A stretch of DNA of 64,000 bases from Zhengitettix transpicula (lineage: Eukaryota; Arthropoda; Insecta; Orthoptera; Tetrigidae): contig CM073591.1 in the NCBI GenBank assembly GCA_037074705.1, forward strand, positions 61,940,897-62,004,896, written 5' to 3'. The number at the start of each line of letters is the position of its first letter. Position 1 is the first letter of the stretch. The notes beneath the pieces were generated by a model that saw nothing but the letters and a program-made list of their open reading frames with translations, had not been told where the DNA came from and did not search any database. The translations under genes and the position numbers were made by a program. Below are positions 50,755-64,000 of this stretch, in pieces.

Positions 50755-51090
50755 CAAGCCGATTAATCCCTCACATAACAAACCCCGCGCTCGTTCCCCA
50801 GCATGTGTGTAGATTTTGTTCGACGAAAAGTTGAAAAGACTGTCGAGTGTTGTGGGCTGGTGTTTCTTTTCGCAATTACGCAAACGCCCCCTTTTTTTTC
50901 TCTCCTCGTGCGACGGGGGTCTGTTCATCGGCTGTAAGCATTCGCGAGAACTTACAATCAGTGGTTACCATGGTTACTACGATATCGATCGTCCGCTAGG
51001 GGTGTGCACATCTCTCTCCCTGCCACGTGGTTATCTCAAACTGCTAACGGCCGCCATTAGCAATGTACTGGAACAAAGATATCGGACAAG
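50755..51090. other. GC-rich islet
   Basis: A block of raised GC with CpGs, a direct repeat GGTTACCATGGTTAC near 50964, CACGTGG and GCCGCCATTAG. No domain is seen in the plus-strand frame at 50816. Possible regulatory element. Confidence 0.35.
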
Positions 51091-51149
51091 TCATATCTTT
51101 CGCGAAACGAAAAACCACGGGCTCAGACTATTATTAAACATTGTATAAT

Positions 51150-54100
51150 CATAAACTCGACACCGTGGTGCTGTATAATTAAAAATAAACTTTCTTTTTG
51201 GCAAAAAAGGATTGTTTTAAAATATTACAAATACTAAAAAATATATAATATATGTAAAATAAATAAAGTAGCATGGTCAATTAACTTTCCTAATTTTAGA
51301 TGATGTATAGAGTACACGTTTATAATGTTTTCCTCATTTTTAATTAATCTATACGTACTACCGTCAACATAATATAATAAGTTTAACGTCTTTTATCGAA
51401 ATTACTGTTCAGAAACCTGAATAATAATGAGATGATAAAATAATTATTTTTATAGTAAATAAATGATGTTCAGAAGAATATAGTTTGTAGTATTCTATTC
51501 AGAATATAACAAATAATTCCACGATGTCGTCAATTAATGTGATAAGTTATTTATGAGAACTGACTTTATCTAACTATTGATGATTTGGAAAATAAAATAA
51601 CTGTTAACCAATTAAATATTAAATACAAAAACATTTATTACCATTTATATTTAATTAGATTTTATACAAAAACCTTTTACATAGATGCCACAGCTTTATT
51701 GAAATTCTGTAAACTTTCAGGGTCGCTTATCGGACCTCTAACAGTAACAGTAACCCGCTATGATATAAGCAAATTAAAAAAACAACAACATATAACATTG
51801 AATTGGATTTACATGAGTATTACTAACATAAGAAAAATCTATGGAAATGTGAAGAAATCTGACGGTACGGAATTATACAATAAAAATTTGGTACATACCA
51901 GACATCAGAGCAGATCTCGTTTAACACTAATTATTCACTTCACCAATTATTTATCTTATCATAAATTATTTATAAAGACTTTAATGATACAGACCATGTT
52001 ATAACACTTTTTTCACAACCTAAGTCAGCATATATGTTTGAATGCCTAACACCACAGACAAACCGCCGTTGATTTCTAAATATTTCGGCAAACAGTTGGC
52101 AGCAGGGAAAATTGAATTATTCTTTCCAATAACGTTTCAATTCAACTCATTATGATTTCTACAAATATCAGTTCAATAACTTTATTTACTATTCACATGC
52201 GTCTCCTTCAATTTCTCATGCCAATAATCTTAATCACTGTCCTTGCATTCGTCGGCTTACATGCAGACTCGTTAAATTGGTTTTTAACCAATTTCAACAA
52301 ACAGTCCTCACGGTCTGACTGCTACATACAAGATACTCAGACCGACCTTCACTGTCCCAGTTTCTGTCGCAGACTGCTTGTGCTTTTCTTCAGCGCTTTC
52401 AACATTATACTTTGCCGACAACAATACCGTCTTAAAACTCCACATTCTTATGCAACGCTGACTGTTGCCTAAAATATCTGGGCCACAATATTACGCTGAC
52501 AATATAAATGCTAAATAATCTATACAGTCCTTTCATTACATATATTGGTGGTCACCAGAATACTTATATGTAAGGGGTCTGCTAATAAGCGTGTCAGAAT
52601 TTTAAACAATCGCATTGGCAATGTTGATTTAAATTATAATATTTGAATGGTGTCATTTTCTAAACACAATTTTATAGAATTTTCTTTACAATACGTAATA
52701 AATATTTATTAATTATATTAAAAGTGATTCGTCATTTTTAACTTATTTGTCAACAAATTTACTTTCCTTGGAGTAATTTCCACTTCTGACACTATTTCCA
52801 AATTGTTTTTCTTTTCAATTAATGACATAAATGCTTTTTACATTCCATTTGTTTATTTGCCACATGAATTGAATCAATACATTAAATTTTTCTAATTTAT
52901 ATCCGTCCAGCATGCATATTACATGTTATGTTAATTTTTTAAACGCGAAACAGTTCAGTAAAATGTTATTTCAGTGGATTTTGGGTATTTAAATAACGGG
53001 CATAAATGAATTCGATTTAAGTTAATTCAATGAAGATATAAGATATTTTATGTAGCTTACGGACTGTAATACGAATAGTAGATTTACATATATGTAAATA
53101 ATATACAGAATCTTGGAAAACATTGCTCCATTTTTTACTATAAAAATATTTAATTCCAACTGTTGGGAGGGAAACGATTGACTTGGGGGGGGGGTTCTGT
53201 CTGTTGTTTGTGAATGACACCATTTAAATAATATAATTTGAAGCAACAAGCCCAACGTGACTGTTTCAAATTCTGACACATATATATTGTGATATATTTT
53301 TTCCCTTCTTATAACAAAGACATTACATAATCTTTCTTTTTCTTATTATTCTACATGCCAGTACATAAAATTTTAAAATGTTACAATTGAAATGCCACAA
53401 TATATGTCAGAAATTATTTTGAAGTAAATGTGTGCGATTGGACATCCAGACATGATTTAAACACGGCGTTCAACTGCATTGGTTATAATTTTCCAGGAAG
53501 TAGTTTAATATGCCTATAACGTGTTTCATTTGTTACTGCTACCGTTGTGTTTCAGGATAGCATAGAAAATGTGTGTCCAATTAAGGATCAAAATGTGTGG
53601 CTTCATTAAACTTTGACAATTACTTTCTGACCCGAAGTTGGAACGTTATGTCCACGGGGTCAACCAAAACCATACTAACTAAATTAGAGACAGTCTTCAC
53701 AGAAGACCACTTCAACTATAAGAGCAACTTACAAAACTTTCCTATGAAGAAGTGGTCAACTGGATCGATCAGTCTGTTTAACGCTGTGTGCACCTCTTCA
53801 ACAATCATAACGGAATAAGAGAAGTGACGTTGTAGATTTAATGGGCATTCTTTATGAGAGCCGGAAGTTACAACGGAGTGGTTAAGAAATGCATAAATTA
53901 AATAAAATAATTTATTTAAACAGAATATCGAGAATTTGACAAAATTTAACGTCAATTAATCAGTTACTGCTCAACATCAAGTTCTTCCCCTGATTACGGA
54001 ATGGGTCAAGTTAGTTTGAACAATAGCGTTCTATTCTTCCTAAAACTTGACGTTAGTTTGAGAACGTGAAGAAAGTCACTGCCGAATCATTTATTAGAGT

Positions 54101-57100
54101 TTCATTGAAACCAAACTATCTGAAGTTATAATTTTCTCTCAATATTTTAAACAATGAGCTGCGAAACAATTATCTATGCTAAACGACTTAAATTTTAAGT
54201 AATATGTTCACAAGTATTCTTCGCATTCAGATTGATTTAATATGTGGAACTCTTTAATCATTTACAAGACTTGTCTCGGATAATTTAAGAGATTATTATT
54301 GAATTAAATTTCGTTATAAAACATCAAACATGTAGCAGACAAACAAATTTATTCTATTAGCCTCTAATTGCTTAATCAGTTAAATATTCATTTATAAAGT
54401 TTTTTCGAGTAGGTACATCGATGATCTTGGAAACAAGACGTGTTAAACGTGTTAACGGGGTAACCTGTAATAACAACTTAATTTAATTCGATGCATTTTC
54501 ATATTCATATTTCTACTATCGCAATGTAGGAAATTTATGTTGCAGAATTTCGAGTCAAGTGTGTGGGTTTAGAATAATATCAAAACAAAAATCGTAGCAG
54601 GCTTTCCGGGCCCAGCTATTTTGCGGTAGTCTTTCACGTCACGAATCGAGAAAGCACCAATGAAAAACCGTCTCGTCAACTGTTTTCTCAATGCTTTGTT
54701 AAGCTAATTAACAATATTTAATATCCCTAAGGAAGAACACAAGCACACAGTGTAACAACATAACTCGGAATATAATATAATGAGCTTGGAATATCATTGG
54801 TACTTCTTTATGATATTGTAAGTGCAAAACATATGAAATAAGTATTTACTGTAGTTAATTTCATTACTCAACAATATTTTTACGTTCGCATTATTTTTTC
54901 AAACACAGTAGCGGAAATATTTCTTTCGTATATTTTGTGCATCTAATTGGGGTAAATATTTTCTAAGTACTTATTAACAACATCGTTTCTGTCAAACCCT
55001 CTTTATATATTTACGTTCCATAGCGCTGCGTGAAAGACAGTTATAAAGTTGTTTGAAATACAACGTTTGACATGTTTCCAGAAATATGGTTTTGAAAAAT
55101 TAATTAAAAAACAAATACAGCCCACTATTTTCTAGGAACGGGTTTGTCTGTGCAAGTGTAATAATTATTACAAGAGTAACTTTCAATGAAAGTTACGATC
55201 ACATTTGCACTGAATTTCGTGATCATAAACACTGACTCACTGCAAAATCGTTTATACGTGTTAAAAAAACATTTTTCTGAATAATGTATTTTTATATATA
55301 TCTTTGTCCTAATTCTTTCAATATATTTTATTAGTAAGCTCATATTAAATGGTTATCTTCCGACTAAAGACTAAAATAGACATGTTTCCGTGAAAAATGT
55401 TACACTTAATGTAAGACTACTAAATTATTAAAACACTTTTTGTTTGAGGCTCTAATAATATTAAGAAATATATATTTATTTAAATCAAAAAATGTTTTAT
55501 TTATATACTACAGTCGTATATATTCATGTACCGGCCAACGATTTCCTATTCTAATATATATATATATGTATATAATGAATTAATTTTTTATTAAAAAATA
55601 TATATCTATGTAAAGTATCCGTTAAGGTTTATTTGACAAAATTTGAGATCTGATATTTATGGTATCCGCACCGAAGGATATGCAACCACATTAGGAAGTG
55701 AATGAATTTTATAGTGAACTCGGAGACGTGAGATTGGTTCCCGAGTCTATTTAAATCGTAGAGTGACATTAAAAGTCTGCGGATGAGAAATACTCGTAAC
55801 GTTTCGGTCTATATAAAAGCAGCTGCCTCCCTTTAACTCTGACCTTCACTTTTGGATGGAGGCGTTTTTGCACATGCGCCAGCCACACAAATCACTGAAC
55901 TACACTCCTCCTTTATTTATGACGTTACACAAAGCTGGTTGCGTAAGAGGGAGCGATATTTAAATATATGGAGCGCAAGTATAATTTACGGAGGAAAACT
56001 ATAAAAAGAAGCGGTCTCAAATCGATATTTTAGTGCCACTGAACACGACCAAACATTAAAAATACAGTTTTGGGATGAGAAACACCAGTTCTTACTCTGT
56101 TTTATAATCCAGACCAAATTTAGTATTCCTTGTCGGTCAGCTACTTTCTAAAGTACATATGAATATATATTTTAAAAATTAACATTGTAGCAGCTTATAA
56201 TAATGTAGTGGATATATGCGAGATCCATTACGAGTTCAGAAACTTTCTGTAACTTACGTAGTGATCTGCGATTATTTTTTCGTTCTTTAACACGGTGACA
56301 AGTTACAACATGTTTGATTGACTCAGTTGCAGTGGGTGAGAAGCTGAATGTAATCGTGTTTTTACGCTATGACGGAAAATGTCGGCAACGGAGACTTGCC
56401 ACATGGTGTTGGAAGCTTATGGCACCAAGTCTGTGTACTAATCCCCAAAATCACATTCGCATTCAAAGGGACCAATGTTTTAAAAAGAAATACGGTGAAA
56501 CCTGACGGAAATCGATATGCAGAAATGGTTTGAAGGGAGGAATATGCAGAAGTATGGGGGTCAGGCGAATGTGCATCAGAAGTTTTTTTTTGGCAACCAA
56601 CGTTTTATATTTAGGTTCGCTGTTTCAAATATGTGTTACAGCAATCATTTTAAAATTTACTACTACCTCTACCATTCCTCTGTCACCTAACAGGACTGGA
56701 TGTGGCGTAAACTGATGCGATCAATTTTTGGTGTATTCATTTGAATTCATAATCAGTGGGAAAATCTTTTGAAAAGAGTTAAACTGCATACACCTTAGGG
56801 GAATTTTCATCTGAGGACTGAGGATTTTCTGAATAAAAGATGGAATTGAGATATGTAGAAAAACACTAATAACACTAAAACTGAGTTTAATCTTGTCACT
56901 TCTTGGGGACAGAAACGTTAGCGTGTTAATGATCACATGGCAGTGAAATATGACTCATTATTTATTTATTATTGAAATTGACTCTAAAGGCTTTCTCTGA
57001 AATAAGACTCGACATGAAAATTCGGACTTTCTAATTAAACTTCATTGGTCAAGTATCAGTTAACTGATTTGTAATTTATTTTTGGAAGTTTTCTAAAGTA

Positions 57101-58940
57101 AATGAGAAATATACATATGGAGACTAATTTTTTGTGTTTGATTAAATTTATTATTTGCTATTACTGAAATAATAAAATAGGATTAGTTTGAAATATAGAT
57201 CTACAATTGATAGTAACATTCTACAAATAAACGACTCAAATTTCTAAATAATAATTAATTAGTGGAATGTATCTAACACAGTCTAGAAAACCAGAACGAA
57301 TTTTATTCTTTGTAATCTGAAAGTCATTTTGATGCATATTTATGAACTCAGACGGTCAATGTTATAGACCAAAAAATGTTATTGCATATTGGTTCAAGCT
57401 CCAGAACAAATATAATTTCAAGTGAAGGAGCACGACCTTGGCCGCGGTGGAAGATTAAACAAATTACATAATTAATTGAAATTGACAGAAGACTTTGTTT
57501 TTTAAGTCAGTGTTAATTTGAAACTGAAATTCTTCCATATGTGATTGAAAGTTAATTGCATTTTCATTTCTAGGAAATAATTAAAGCGATATCAGATACC
57601 TGCGTCCTCGCTCCTCGTGATCCTGATTAAAAGTCCGTGTGACGAGTCCTCGCCGTAACTAAATGCTTGCACGGGTAATAGCCCCACGCCGTAAGACGTA
57701 AATTAAATCTGTGTACAGCGGCCAGTGCTTTGAATATTTGAAGCGTCTCTTCCTCACGATAATAACATTTAACAAGACCCAGAGGAGAAGGCACGTCGTC
57801 TGTGTTGGGTAGAATCACGGAACGCGTTAAACTGTCACTAAGTAACGACGGTCATTCTTACAATAAAAGTAAAACACAGAAGCCGTTGCACCGCAACTAT
57901 ACTGCATTTTAGAAAATTTACCAGTTGTCAAATAATACATATATGCATAAAATAACTTAGGAAATTTACGAAAAAGTACCAATGAAAATTTCTCATTAAA
58001 ATTTTGCTGTTTTAGTACCTTGTGATTATGCATTTGAACTAGTCCTTCTATTTATTATGAATATTACTAATTATAAATATATCTTAGCTCACGTTATAGT
58101 ACTAACAGCGTGATGAGTCCATTTTAAGATTTTACACTTGAAAATATTTTTTCGAATTAAACCTATAGTGTTCCTTCTTATTATATCTGTTCGATGTCAG
58201 TTATAATATTTGTTACATTCCTTTAGATATAATTTTAAATTTATCTCACTGCTGTGGATTGATTAAGAGGTTTACAAATTATTAAATAATGTTTTCACCC
58301 TTAATTAATAGTTTTCTCTATTTTCGTAATTATTTTAAATCAAATTTGTAAATCATTTAAATATAAATAAACCCTAATATATTTTAAATACAACTACTCT
58401 TCGACTCGACAGCCCTTTGACTCTTATTTTACATGGATTTAAGAGTGACACGTGAGCAGTGTGTAGATTCTCCCACAGTCTTAACCCCATTTTTCGTGAC
58501 CAGGAGGAGCACAAAAATCCGAGCCTATGCCGGGATTCGAAATTTTTATGAAAACCGTTCAACTTTGAATTAACATAATTATTTGTTTATTTCTTGAAGG
58601 AGATTGTTAGATAGAGAAAATATTGTGTAGCACAATTCTGAAATCTTCATAAATTTCTGCTTTCTATGTGTTGTCTTTTTGTTTTCTTGAAATACAGAAT
58701 ATCTTAATTCACAATGAAACATTGTTCTGTGATGAGAATTTCTGATATCACTACTTTCTTTGAAAATATTCCAAATGTGTCTTAGTATTTAAATATATAT
58801 TAATTCAAATTTAAGTGACATTTATTTCCATCATATATTTGTAAATCCAAGTATATGGAATTGATGGGAGTGCTCCAATAATATTATATAACAGATTGAA
58901 ATTATGAATTAAAATATAATACGTCTGGGTTAAAAGTATA
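51150..58940. other. gene-free stretch, scattered islets
   Basis: There is no coding exon I can support. The 106-codon frame at 52152 is hydrophobic at its start but matches nothing I know. The 139-codon frame at 51585 is AT-driven. 55790-55960 and 57590-57820 are less AT-rich. A perfect 10-base inverted repeat, GTAACTTTCA with TGAAAGTTAC, is at 55176-55196. Confidence 0.4.
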
Positions 58941-58945
58941 CAATT

Positions 58946-59000
58946 ACATAAATAGCCAAATAACAGACAAATGAAGTGATAATATAAATACCACAAAAGC
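58946..59000. mobile_element. half copy of the hairpin MITE family
   Basis: ACATAAATAGCCAAATAACA at 58946, followed by GACAA, ATAAATACC and CACAAAA, matches the left arm of the element at 4846-5056. The right arm is missing. Confidence 0.7.
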
Positions 59001-59929
59001 AGTTTTCCTAATTATAAAAATTATATTTACCTAATTGTACAATATTATGAATGTGTATTAATTATTTTATTTAATTTATGCGGTCTTGAAGGTCGGCACG
59101 GTTAAATTAATAATTTGTAGTCCTGAGATTTCAGTTTGCTTCGAATACATTCGTTTTGCTGTATGCAATAAGGCACTCGTCCCTTATTTCATTTACTTGG
59201 CAGACTTTAAACAGGAGAAAAACTCCTAAAAGCAAATTCTTAGAAGATAGACGGAGGGAGAGGGAGATCGCTCATTTTTAATATTTAGAGAAGCCAACTA
59301 ATCCCTTGGTCCAAAACACCTCACGTACAATACTACGTTATAAACCACTATTCTATAAGTGAGTGCTTTTAATCATAAAATTATCAAAAGTTAAATTTCT
59401 TATGTGATAGGTATTACTGTGGCAATCGTTTTTGTATCCGAAGTGACGTCGCTGAGAACCAATAATTAATTAAATTATTTGACCTAAATAATAACGTTTC
59501 GGTATGGCTCTTTCGTTTTTAAAGTAAAATTCAGTGTTAGCGAATATTAATTTTGTATTGTTTTAAAAAAATAACAAGGAAGGCAGGTCGATATTCAAAT
59601 TGGTAAACTGCGTAGAAAAGTCTATTCAACGTTAGGAACCTTGTAATGGAAGGAGTTAGTTAGTTTCGTAGAGAATAAGAATAGAATAAACACTCCAAAT
59701 GAAAGGTGTATTGCTGGTTGCATTTACGAAACATTTGTTTCCAAAGAAACAAACTGTTTTTTTTTAATTTATCAATTAAGTTGATCTAAGTGCTATATTA
59801 TCTAAATAGAACTACGCTATTATTAATATTTAACTTTTAAAATAGTAATTTAATATCAGTTCCGTAAATCGAAGCGTTTGAACCGGAAGTCCTGCATGTA
59901 CGCGAACATGTCTTACTCTGTTGTTATTG

Positions 59930-60190
59930 ATTTAATATTTTTGAATTTTTATCCCCCCTCCAGTCGATTGTGTCCTCGCTCGGGTGTGGATGACACTTTG
60001 ACCTCCTTTTTTTGTGTGTGCACCCTCCGCTATTCTAGATGGTTCACCCCGACGGAAATAGCTTCGGGGCAGCGATGGAGTATTGCTTATCAGCAGCCAT
60101 TTGCTCTGACGAATCGCGCTGGTCTCCTAATAGAAGCGAAATGGAGTAGAATCTCTTGGATGTACTGACAGACTGCAATTACTGCGTTTG
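59930..60190. other. GC-rich islet
   Basis: Raised GC with CpGs and a GATA-type core (GCTTATCAGC). The plus-strand frame at 59878 has no domain. Possible regulatory element. Confidence 0.3.
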
Positions 60191-60199
60191 GAATAGCGT

Positions 60200-61590
60200 T
60201 TTGCAGTTAAGTGGATTGCAGGTGCGTGTTGCACTCTACGTCATCGATCTAGTACACTCGTAAGTACAACGGATTGAAATAAACACACGCTGACATAAAG
60301 TAAAGGCAACTTATCTCAAGAGTATTTTGACGATTAGAAAACCGAGTATCGTAAAAACTATTGACAAAAATAGGAATCTCCACCGGATGATGACTTTTTT
60401 AATTTATGTAGTTGACTCAACACTTTGTAAGATCTGAAACACGCACAGTATACGTAACATACTAATTATGTATAATAAAACAGTGATCGTGTCGTGCTTT
60501 TCTAGATGTCCCCCCCATTTTTTATGGGAGATATGTTTTTGTGTGGGATATATTTTTCAATGTCCACTCTTCCCACATTAACCACGTTCTTTATGTATGT
60601 AACAACTACAAACCAAAGTTACAATTTATTTTGGAATTGTAAGCTAACTGTTCTTAGTTTTCTTGACGTAATTATTAACTGTAGATAAATCCTCCTTAAT
60701 TTCGAATTTGTACAGGAAACCTACTTTTTCCAGTCGGGCTGTCCATTTTTTCTGTTATAAAGCGTCCAAATGTGCAGAAGGAGCAATTATTTTTAATTTA
60801 GTTTATAAATCCATTTTACTTTCCGACCAGAAATTACATTCAGAAAATTTAAAGATGGTTCAGTGACTATAACATCTATATTCAACAAAATCAATTTCTC
60901 AAGTTCGAAAAATTTAACACAGATAGTACAAAAATTTCCGGAGTTTTTACATTATCTGAACGTCCTCTGTTCCTCAAAAATTTTAATGGTATAACTATAT
61001 TTAAATCGTTCAATTTTTTATCAGCAATATGAAGAATTTCAAAGTTCAGATTGATCATTCTGTTGCTTATAAAGTCATCGTTAATATTGTAATATACTTT
61101 ACTGCGGTAAAACAAAGTCCGCATTAAAAACCGAAAATAAAGAGCACCGTATTAATTTCAAGCTCCGAGAATACAAACATTTGACCACCTCAAAACGTGT
61201 TTTTTCCAGCAACCATTATTTTAATTAAGACAACATGAAAATCCTTGACACAGGGAACAGGAATCGTGTTAGGCTGATCCCTGAAATAATTCATATTAAA
61301 TCAAATAATTTCACATTAATTAGATAGAGTGATACCAATACTTTAAACCATATGTTTATTGTACTCAATGTTTATTGTGTGAATTTTATTCATTATTTTA
61401 TGTAACTCATGAAGTCTGCGTACGTTTCGTGGAAACGTTGATGTTGATAAGTTAAATAAAATATTGTCTATGTCTAACAAATTTGTACGAAGAATTTGTT
61501 TCTTAATTTTATGTTCTGACTTATTTGACCATTAACATTTATACGTATTATGTAATAAGGGCGTTTTTATACAAAGTACGCTGACACTTC
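60200..61590. other. AT-rich DNA, nothing recognised
   Basis: No coding region, RNA gene or repeat supported. Confidence 0.4.
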
Positions 61591-61592
61591 TA

Positions 61593-61688
61593 AAGGTAAA
61601 ATACCCAAATACAGACAAAAGAAGTGTTGATACAAATACCACACAACGTTTCTGGAAACCTTGTTCCCTTATTTGGCTATTTTACCTT
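61593..61688. mobile_element. short copy of the hairpin MITE family
   Basis: The ends AAGGTAAAATACCCAAAT (61593-61610) and ATTTGGCTATTTTACCTT (61671-61688) are reverse complements with one mismatch. Inside, CAGACAAAAGAAGTG and ACAAATACCACACAA match the left arms of the other two copies. Confidence 0.75.
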
Positions 61689-61689
61689 A

Positions 61690-64000
61690 TTATCTAAGCA
61701 TTCCTTCAATGTGAATAATAATAACACAGAACAACGTCACAGCCTGTCTCGTCGTTTTTCCAGAAAACACCCGACACGTCAATTGTTTATTCAATGCTAT
61801 GATAAGATAAATTAACAGCGTTCACACAAAACACTCGCAGGAATACGATAACTGGGAATACAATAATATGTTACACATAACTTATATAATTAAAATTATA
61901 ATGTCGGCCAATTTTTAAAGGTTAAAATAAAAACCTGATGAACATAAATATATGAATTTTTAGATTTGTATTTCTACTTGACCAAAGTACAAGGTAGGCG
62001 TTTCTAGAATTACAAGTCTAGAATTGAGATTTATAGCACATTTAAATTATTGGCTATGTATAAGTGAATTATCTTGGATTGGATTTAATAAGTTTTTTAG
62101 AATTATAATTTTTCACCTCCTCATGTTTCATGTAGTCGTATTATGAAGTCACTAAGGAATTGGCTAATGAGCATTGTATTCATATTCCAGACATGTTCTA
62201 CTCATATTACGTTCAAAGTCCTAAAAGTATCTAAGAGGAATTTTCGAGACTAAATTAATAGAAACAATTTTTCGGAAAACAGTGATTTTTTGTGCTGATT
62301 TGTAGGCCGTATTCTCATCTCAGAGAACTTAAAAAATACATGCGTAACAATATATCTTCTTGGAAATTGTATTTCTTTGAAAACAAAATTTCATTAATAT
62401 AATAAAGGATTATTTCTGGGAATAAAGCTTCTGTATATGACCTCTATAAATTATTTACGATATCTTTAATTCATTCATAGCACTCAGGAATCCTGAACTG
62501 CACGAATATCGTGTACTGAATATTTCTTAAAACGAATAACTACAAAAAACACAGTATTTATTGGTTTTGTTGCTAAAGAATTCATGTCTTGAACTATTCT
62601 CTTCAACTGAATGTATTTTCTATTCACACAAAAGATCTTCTTATTAATGTAGTCGAAGGAAAAACACTTATTTTTCCAGGTAACGAATAGCATCGTTCAG
62701 TTTTATCATATTCCAACACGATTGCAGTAGTTGTGGCATAGAAAAACATTTTGTGTGGCGTATTTTTAAATGTTTTCGACCTAGACCCGTCTTGGATAGA
62801 ATCTGACTAATGACGCACATGTAGAGCAACTGTGGCGTGTTGTGATATAAATCTTCCTTTCACAAGATTAGGCCAAGATAAAGTATATTAAATGTAACAT
62901 AATCTACCTTTATTCGTCCCAGTCTCTGAGTCGGTCCGACTTCGATTGAGGCCACCGCCAAGGCCAGAAGGTTTGCCTGTGTATGCACGGGAATCGCGGA
63001 GAAAGGTGGTATTGTAATATGAAATTTGAAAGACCACTTTCTAGGATGCTACACCTATGTTCAATTGGATCAAATTGTTTTTGCATTTTGAGTACAAGAC
63101 AGAAGAATCAAACTTTAACATATCATTGTTACTTATAATGCAAATTATCTGAAGGAAATCACCAGACCGTCGTTGAGAGAAACTGCACTACTTTATGACT
63201 TCTGATCAACCATTGAAATTTTTATTTATGTAGAGATATTTTACACTTGTTTTCTCTCAGAATTTCGCATAATATATTATGCAATGGGAACAATTCATCA
63301 CGAACGTTGGAAAATTCCACAAGAATTTCCTCTGATTCGCGTTGGAGTAGGAGCTGTATAAATCTTCCAAGGCTGTTTGTTCTGGAGGTGGTCTATATTC
63401 AGGACGGCGACTCAGATGGGCATCGATCGGGACTTATTTCGATAGCCCAAGTGAATGCCAGTAACCCACGGCGAAGGTTTAACCTTGATGTAATGATTTT
63501 CACTTTCCGAAACAGGAGCACGTAAGATATTTCTTTAATTAACCTTTAGAGTATTTTACAGAAAATATTTAAGAATTCAAAAATTTCATATCCAAGTACC
63601 GCCTCAGTCGTTTTACAGCGAGCCATTTGGAAGTATTTGGTATGTATGTTTAAAATGGAAATATATTATGGTAACATTAAATATAATTAGTAATGGAAAA
63701 CATATTTAAATCTGTAACTGTTAACAATAAAATAACGGCCAAACATATTAAATTTTTGATCTTACTTATTTAACCTAAATTTCACAACAAAGATTTCTAA
63801 AAATTTACAGTGTTTTTTATCGATCGGTTTTATAATTGAAATTTAATAATATAATACGATACTTAATTTTAACATCTGTTTTTAAGAACCAAATATATTT
63901 AACGACCATTAAAGCTCAATGAACATTTAGTATAATTAAAAAATTCGTATTAATAATAAAATCTGTAATTAACAACACTACAACTACAGAGTGTCTGGTC
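61690..64000. other. AT-rich DNA to the window end
   Basis: No exon is supported. 63330-63490 is GC-richer and its plus-strand frame (63247) has no known motif. Confidence 0.35.

Noticed and set aside
52152..52472. 106-residue frame with a hydrophobic N-terminus
   Set aside because: It resembles a signal anchor, but there is no family motif, no codon bias and no splice context; probably chance or old repeat.
57627..57818. Minus-strand frame in a GC-richer block (YYREEETLQIFKAL)
   Set aside because: It looked like a possible transposon protein, but I could match it to no family.
58374..58562. tRNA or tRNA-derived SINE (minus-strand TTCGAATCCCGG, like a B box)
   Set aside because: No A box or cloverleaf arms are found at the right distance, and the flanks are AT-rich without SINE features.
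1..64000. CRISPR arrays, operons, ribosome binding sites, prophage
   Set aside because: The DNA is spliced eukaryotic sequence; no spaced short repeats of CRISPR type or bacterial gene organisation are seen.

Overview
The window is AT-rich animal DNA with spliced genes, several wrecked class I and class II transposons and long gene-poor stretches. The gene content (ELAC1, UBE2Z, NUDT17 and PFDN5 types), the mariner, Penelope-like and jockey/CR1-like fragments, and the base composition all suggest an insect. It is probably not a fly of the Drosophila type: as I know the families, Drosophila has only the long-form RNase Z and has lost most U12 introns, while this window has a short-form RNase Z and two introns with textbook U12 signals. 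That placement is an inference.

Layout. 35-1292 is an almost full-length but inactive mariner with terminal repeats and a TA duplication. A second transposase scrap lies at about 2150-2345. 4471-9120 (minus) is an eight-exon short-form tRNase Z (ELAC1). Its introns carry a hairpin MITE and a Penelope-like fragment. 9121-14077 is gene-free apart from a LINE-type tail. 14078-18450 (minus) is a five-exon UBE2Z ubiquitin-conjugating enzyme. It is divergent from 19923-23479 (plus), a four-exon NUDT17-type Nudix hydrolase whose third intron holds a palindromic retroelement insert. 24128-26253 (minus) is a five-exon prefoldin subunit 5, tail to tail with NUDT17.

From 26254 onward coding evidence is thin. 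A GC-rich first exon with a signal peptide starts at 30177 (plus). The remaining 33.6 kb shows no further exon I can defend. It holds TA microsatellites, GC-rich islets, a LINE 3' end, a Ty3/gypsy reverse transcriptase scrap, an internally deleted mariner-like fossil, a 31-bp tandem repeat and two more copies of the MITE family. This may be the large first intron of the secreted or membrane protein gene, or intergenic DNA.

The four recognised genes are housekeeping functions (tRNA 3' processing, ubiquitin conjugation, nucleotide hydrolysis, tubulin/actin chaperoning) with no evident shared pathway. I see no dedicated multi-gene novel system. The most interesting signals are the paired U12-type introns and the Penelope-derived palindrome with a hammerhead-like core. 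All exon joins were checked by hand for phase continuity.
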